Assembly: GCA_021396245.1 (NCBI GenBank) | Contig: WNYE01000023.1 | Span: forward strand, 310,001 to 374,000 | Length of the DNA stretch: 64,000 nucleotides | Source: Sporothrix humicola | Taxonomy: Eukaryota; Ascomycota; Sordariomycetes; Ophiostomatales; Ophiostomataceae | Reading direction: 5' to 3' | Shown: positions 59,380 to 64,000 of the stretch, one piece after another | How the letters are laid out: each line of letters starts with the position of its first letter | Position numbering within the stretch: position 1 is the first letter of the stretch | The notes under the pieces: generated by a model | What the model was told of the DNA's origin: nothing | The model's input: the letters and a program-made list of their open reading frames with translations, nothing else | Database searches by the model: none | Program-made: the position numbers and the translations under genes

Positions 59380-62300
59380 GGTTATCGTGTGCGCGAGGCG
59401 CTGTGTCGTGCGGTCGTGTCGTGAATAGGACAAGGCCGGATAAAAGAGGAAATATAAAGAATTAACGTCAAGGTGTCGTCACTCGTGCGTGACCTCCCAA
59501 ATATGTCGGGCCAAGTGGAATGCAAAAAATTAAACCAGACTCGCGACGAGGCTTCAGGCTTCCATGGCCAAGCAAGCACACAGAATCAAGACCAAGAGAA
59601 GAGAGTAAACAAAAAATAATAGACACGACGAGAACGCCGAGAAAAGAGTCGAGTAGATCGTTTGAAGGAAAGCTGTCGAGAGAGCTTGTCTAGTGGCGCA
59701 TGACGACCGGTCGTCGGCGGCTAAAAAGTTTATGGACGATGGTGTGGGAAACTTAAAAAAAAATAGGCTTGGCCGGAGAAAAACAGAGAAGAGGCAGAAT
59801 CGAGAGCCGCTCTCTTGGTTGTTGTTTGTTGGTTTTGCCGCGTTTGCAGTGTTTGCAGTTGTCTGTTGCAGTCCGGGAAGAAGAGCAAAGAGAAGGAAGA
59901 AAACAACGAAAACGCAGCGGTCAACAGCGTTTCGGGCCAATGCTGATCGACAGTTTCGGCGGGCACTTTGCGCGCAAGAGGATTCGAGTCGAGGGATAGC
60001 GGGCAACAAGTGGGCGCGCAAGGGTATGCTCCGTCGAGAGAGGGTGGGAGACAACACAGGGTGCGGCGCAATCCTGGGAGAATATGAGAAAGCAATATTA
60101 TTGAAAGAAAGAAGAGAAGAAGAAAAGAAAGTAAGAGGTGAGAGACTAGAGACAAGAGAAAATGTGAAGGGGCCTTCGTCAAGAATGGGGAAAGGGGAAG
60201 GAACGGTTGGTGGACCAGCATTGACGTAGAAAGGGGAACAAAGCAACTCCGAAAGGGAAGGAGGGACAGACACAAAGACACAAGGCGACAGGAAGAGAAA
60301 GAGCAAAGAAGAAACCCCAAAGGGTTCATCGGCTGTTTCTCACTACACGATAGCGGCCCAAAAGGAAGGAACAATAGGGACCCTCGCCCAGAAAGGGCCC
60401 TGGGGAGAAGAGACGGAAAGGGCGTTAGTGGAAGGAAGGCGCGAGGGAGGGTCTTTCAGAGTGAATAGCGCCGCGCGGAGTGGAGGGGAGGGGCGGATCC
60501 CGTGCAAAAGGCGCGTGCAGACAGGTGGGTTTTAGGCCAGGTACGCTGTCGCATAAATGTGCCAGGGATACGATGATAGTGGTCCCTGCCTTTTTTGTGA
60601 AGTGCGAGGTGTAACTTTGGAGGCAAGAGCGAGACACAGAGGGAAAGAGAGGCACCGAGATACTCGAGTCGTCCGTCACCGGGAAGCTACGACGGTCGTC
60701 GCCAGGTCACGCCCACACGGTTAGCCTTGAATTAGCGAAACCGAGCCCATGAGCCCATAAAAAAACATCAAAAAGAAGGCTATCATTCTGCCAACTTCAA
60801 CGCTCGCCACCGCCCGCCAACAGGCCTCCAGCTCGTGTTGATGGAGCCTTGCCAGCTTGATACGACGATGTCCATACAGAACAAAGACTTTCGGCTCCTC
60901 AGTACGTCATTCCAGCATCAACGACGATCGTGTCCCAGGTATCTTGGTTTTTTATTGATTTCTATCTTTCTTTTTTGCCCGGCCGAGGCTCCGTGTTGAG
61001 GGCCGAGTTTATCAATATCTGTCCAACATCTAGGATCAGATGGCACGAGGCCGTTGTGAACCGACTTGACGTTAGCGCATCAAACGGTGGCACTCCCCAT
61101 AACGCCCCGCGCAGGGACCATTCTTTCTCAGGATTGAGAGGGACAAGGAGAGGGAAAGGGAGCATTGCGCTAGGCTGTTGGTTGCATCTTACAGCAATGC
61201 ACCAGTCCCTGGCCGACCCTGGCCTGGCATCGCCTTGCTCCCAATATGCAAGTATGGAGTGAATTGCGACTTTCTCTGCAGGAACAGCATACAACATGGG
61301 AAAAGGCTCGAAATTGCCACTGCCACTCTGTTCCCTTGATCAAGACCCCGTGCAAATTTCGCCAACAGGGGGGGCACAGCACTTTTGGCTCCCTCTTTTT
61401 GTCTCTCTCTCTCTTTTTATTAGAGCGAAGAGAGAAGAGAAAAGAAAACGACAAAGAGAAGCTGCCCCAACGTCTCTACAGTCACAATGGGCGCAATGAC
61501 AATGACGCCAGACCCAGACAGACAAAGGCCCCATTTCAGCACAAGACACTCCAAGTCTGCTATGGCATAGTTCGAGCCCCGTCCCGGAATGGGATATCTC
61601 ACGGTTCCATATCCGCGCTCTCCGCAACTGTGCAAGACAGCATGGAGTGGGGGTGTTTTTGTCTTGTCAAGTACGACGCCCAGAAAAGCCCGGTGGCCCA
61701 AGGATCTCTCACAGTCTCGCACTTGTACGGAGTAAAAACTCTTCTGATGTTCTTGGGCCAGGTCGTTGGCTTTTGTTGCACAGTTGAGCATCTCGATATG
61801 CAAAAGCCAGCAACCAAGGAATACCTGAGGATGTTACCGCCGTTGCACAGCTTCCCAAGGGCCAACGGCAAGCGGACGACAATATGTGCTACAGGAGGGT
61901 TCCTGTGTCTGATTCCATGCTTTGTGAAGCCTGTGTGTGCCGCGACATCCCTGCACATAATATTTATTGGCCGTATCTCCCGTATGATATGGCCTGAAGC
62001 GAGTGGAGCGCTCTGCATTGCCTGTGCATTTTCTTGTCGACATTGCATTTCTTGTCCCTTTTCTTTTGTTTCCTTTTTGTGATTTTTTGCCTTTATGCTT
62101 TCTGTGCACTGCTTCTCTTGCCAGGTACAGGGCTGGCTGAAATGCAGGGGAAACTAATATGCAGTAAAGATTAAAGATACGAAGAGAGGATCAAAAGAGA
62201 GCTTGTCAACGATAAAAGTGACACGTCCAAGGATGCAAGGCTCTCGCTCCTTTCTCCGTCGTGCTTTATCTTATTTAATTTTTGGAGGATGCGATACGAT

Positions 62301-63516
62301 ACTGCACAAAGCTGAAAAGATGGGCAAACCACGCACTTCTTTTCGCCCATTTGTCGAAGGCTGTTTTATTCATGCAAATCACCCGAATGGAAGGATGAGG
62401 CGGCGACCGGGAAAGCGTTATTTTCTCTGTGTGCCGATGATCAGCACTTTTCACATCCGCCCGCTGGCTAAAAGAGAATTAAAATTGAACGCAAGAAAAA
62501 GAAGACTGTCGACAGCAAGATAGACGGCAATAATAGGCTGGATCCGATAGAGACTGGCCACCACATTGCAACAACCCAATATATTTCGAGGCGTTGGTAT
62601 TACGGCTTTTTTAACCCATCCTTTTCTACGAACCTCCCAGCCTCTCCATCGCCAATTCCTCTAAACAAGCATGTTCCTACCGTTTCTTCCGTGGGATAAA
62701 AATAAAAGTGCACATAGTCACTATGCATGCACGAACACAAAAAGAAAAAGAAGAGACGAAACCGGGTTCCGGCCTTGTGGTTACAGCGTCAGTGTTTCCT
62801 CCTGTCCCTTTTTTTCTCTTCTATTTTCCTTTCTTCTGTCTTCTGTGCCTTCCCTTGCTTTTCCACCCCGTTCCTCCTCGTAAGATACCATGTCTCTCCC
62901 TCCTACGGATCACGGACCACGAGCAATGCAGCCTGCTATGCTATTCACTGGATCACTGGCTGGCCTACAGGGCGAGAGGGCTCGCTGGCTCAACGTTGTG
63001 TTCACCATTGGCCAGCCCCCCCTGGGCGTGTGTTTCAGCCCGATGTCTCTTCCTTTGGTCCTGCGACCTCCCGCTGGCCCCTTTTCGTGTTTGTGTGTAG
63101 CTGCCTTGAAACAAAATGTTTGCGTGTCAATCCTTGGCATTCCCTGCCGACCCTTCGCTGTACAGAGAAGTGACTGACAATTGCCATTATCGTGAGTTTG
63201 TTGATTTATGAGTTTTTTCACATTCATATTCTCAGCTCAGCTCACAAGGTCAACAATTGCGTGTAACTCGAGTCTATAGACAAAATAAAATTGGTATAAA
63301 TAGAGGCTTGCTCATGCCAGGAGTATATCTCAGAAGTGAGAAGAGAAAAAATAAATGACAAAGAAAGATGCTAAAATATTGTGGTATTATACCAAAAAAA
63401 GAGCCGTCGTCTTCCGTCTAACGCTGAGCCCAATGTCATAATGGTCTCAGCTCTCTTCCCGTAATTCTACAATACAAAATAAAATGGAGAAGACGGCCCT
63501 GCTACAAGGCGTCTCC
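59380..63516. other. 4.1-kb intergenic region
   Basis: It starts with the promoter and leader of the SKT5-like gene (purine-rich on +, 59.4-60.4 kb), and extends to the 3' end of the partial gene at the right edge. A 250-codon frame at 59,554-60,306 on - is a translation of the pyrimidine-rich leader and not convincing. One TACGGAGTA lies at 61726. No gene is seen at 60.7-63.5 kb. Confidence 0.5.
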
Positions 63517-64000
63517 TCAGCTAGATATGCCCACTCCGCGCAGCGTGTTGGCGGCGTTCACCTGGAACTTGACCAGGTTGACAGAGTTGTTGTTGCCAAG
63601 CGTCACGTTGGTCGCCTTGTCCACACTCACGCCCTTGCCATTGGTCAGGGAACTGGCGCTGGCCTGCGTGAAGAATCTCTGTAATGTACTCTGAGCCAGC
63701 TCCGCATGTTCCAGCGTGTCTTCCTGCAGGATAAACAGCACAGCCACACGCGCAAAGTCTAGAACGTCCTCCGTGACCTTGAAAGTGGCTGAAGCGGACG
63801 CCGCGGAGCTGGTGCTAGTTGCTGTCCCAGAACCGCCGCCGCCGCCGCCGCCGCCACCACCACTGGTCGGTGACGGAGTGAATGTTGTGGTCACGGTGGT
63901 GGTCGAAGTCGGCGAGAGAATCGAGGGCGTGATCTGGGTACTGATGGTCAAGGTAGTGCCCGATTGTGTGGGGAACACCTGGTCGGGGTTCGCAGACGCA
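63517..64000 (-). CDS. 3' end of an unidentified Gly/Thr/Ser-rich protein (partial)
   Basis: The frame is open from the window edge at 64000 to a TGA at 63517-63519, giving the last 160 residues. A Thr/Ser/Pro-rich stretch leads into ten consecutive Gly and a Ser/Ala/Thr linker. The final 90 residues look folded: TFKVTEDVLDFARVAVLFIL, then EHAELAQSTLQRFF, NVTLGNNNSVNLVKFQVNAA and an end in GVGISS. Two Asn-X-Thr/Ser sites and the Thr/Ser-rich linker suggest a secreted or wall-linked protein, but the N-terminus, signal peptide and most domains are outside the window. I do not recognise the family. Confidence 0.7.
   Translation of the reverse strand, partial: ASANPDQVFPTQSGTTLTISTQITPSILSPTSTTTVTTTFTPSPTSGGGGGGGGGGSGTATSTSSAASASATFKVTEDVLDFARVAVLFILQEDTLEHAELAQSTLQRFFTQASASSLTNGKGVSVDKATNVTLGNNNSVNLVKFQVNAANTLRGVGISS

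Noticed and set aside
59554..60306. 250-codon minus frame upstream of the SKT5-like gene
   Set aside because: It is a Phe/Leu/Ser-rich translation of a pyrimidine-rich leader and is not domain-like.
61540..61600. B-box-like GTTCGAGCCC
   Set aside because: The flanking bases do not form a T-arm and no tRNA fold is possible by eye.

Overview
This is nuclear DNA from a filamentous ascomycete (Pezizomycotina, most likely a Sordariomycete; I cannot fix the order). Genes have few, short GT..CTAAC..AG introns, and coding sequence prefers C or G at third positions. Leaders and intergenic DNA are rich in pyrimidine or purine tracts. A fungal inventory is present: a phosphoinositide phospholipase C, a Sel1-repeat chitin synthase activator with a CaaX box, D-arabinono-lactone oxidase, a methionine-permease-type APC transporter and a TRI12-like MFS pump. 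I see no CRISPR, operon, rRNA, convincing tRNA or intact transposon.

Layout. 2.6-4.7 kb: MFS exporter (+). 5.8-10.7 kb: a 1,610-residue, mostly disordered protein (-) with an N-terminal myristoylation-type start. 17.9-18.3 kb: a 94-residue cupin (-) assembled from two small exons. 20.1-23.1 kb: PI-PLC (+, three exons) with a long insertion inside the catalytic X box. 23.1-39.3 kb: about 16 kb with no gene I can support, containing simple repeats and a recurring TACGGAGTA motif. 39.3-40.2 kb: a small protein (+) ending in a cysteine-rich zinc-ribbon-like module. 46.7-48.9 kb: APC permease (+). 49.2-55.9 kb: four consecutive genes with mitochondrial homologues (ALO1, FMP46, NDUFA2-type complex I subunit, MPC2-type pyruvate carrier) arranged as two divergent pairs. 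56.4-59.4 kb: SKT5/CHS4-like protein (-). 63.5-64.0 kb: 3' end of an unidentified Gly/Thr/Ser-rich protein (-), cut by the window edge.

Working together: the clearest functional grouping is 49-56 kb, where lactone oxidase, complex I, pyruvate import and a putative redox protein lie side by side. Their shared promoters carry CCAAT boxes, a helically spaced GATA cluster and a 12-bp dyad. PLC and the CHS4-like protein both act at the cell periphery in signalling and wall synthesis, but nothing in the sequence couples them. I did not find a clearly new multi-gene system. The best leads are the interrupted PLC X box, the stop-free in-frame intron at 39,961-40,053, the dyad and GATA architecture at 51.2-51.35 kb, the short-motif family, and a coding-like relic at 52.8-53.3 kb. 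All gene models are read by eye; splice sites were checked for frame but not against transcripts.
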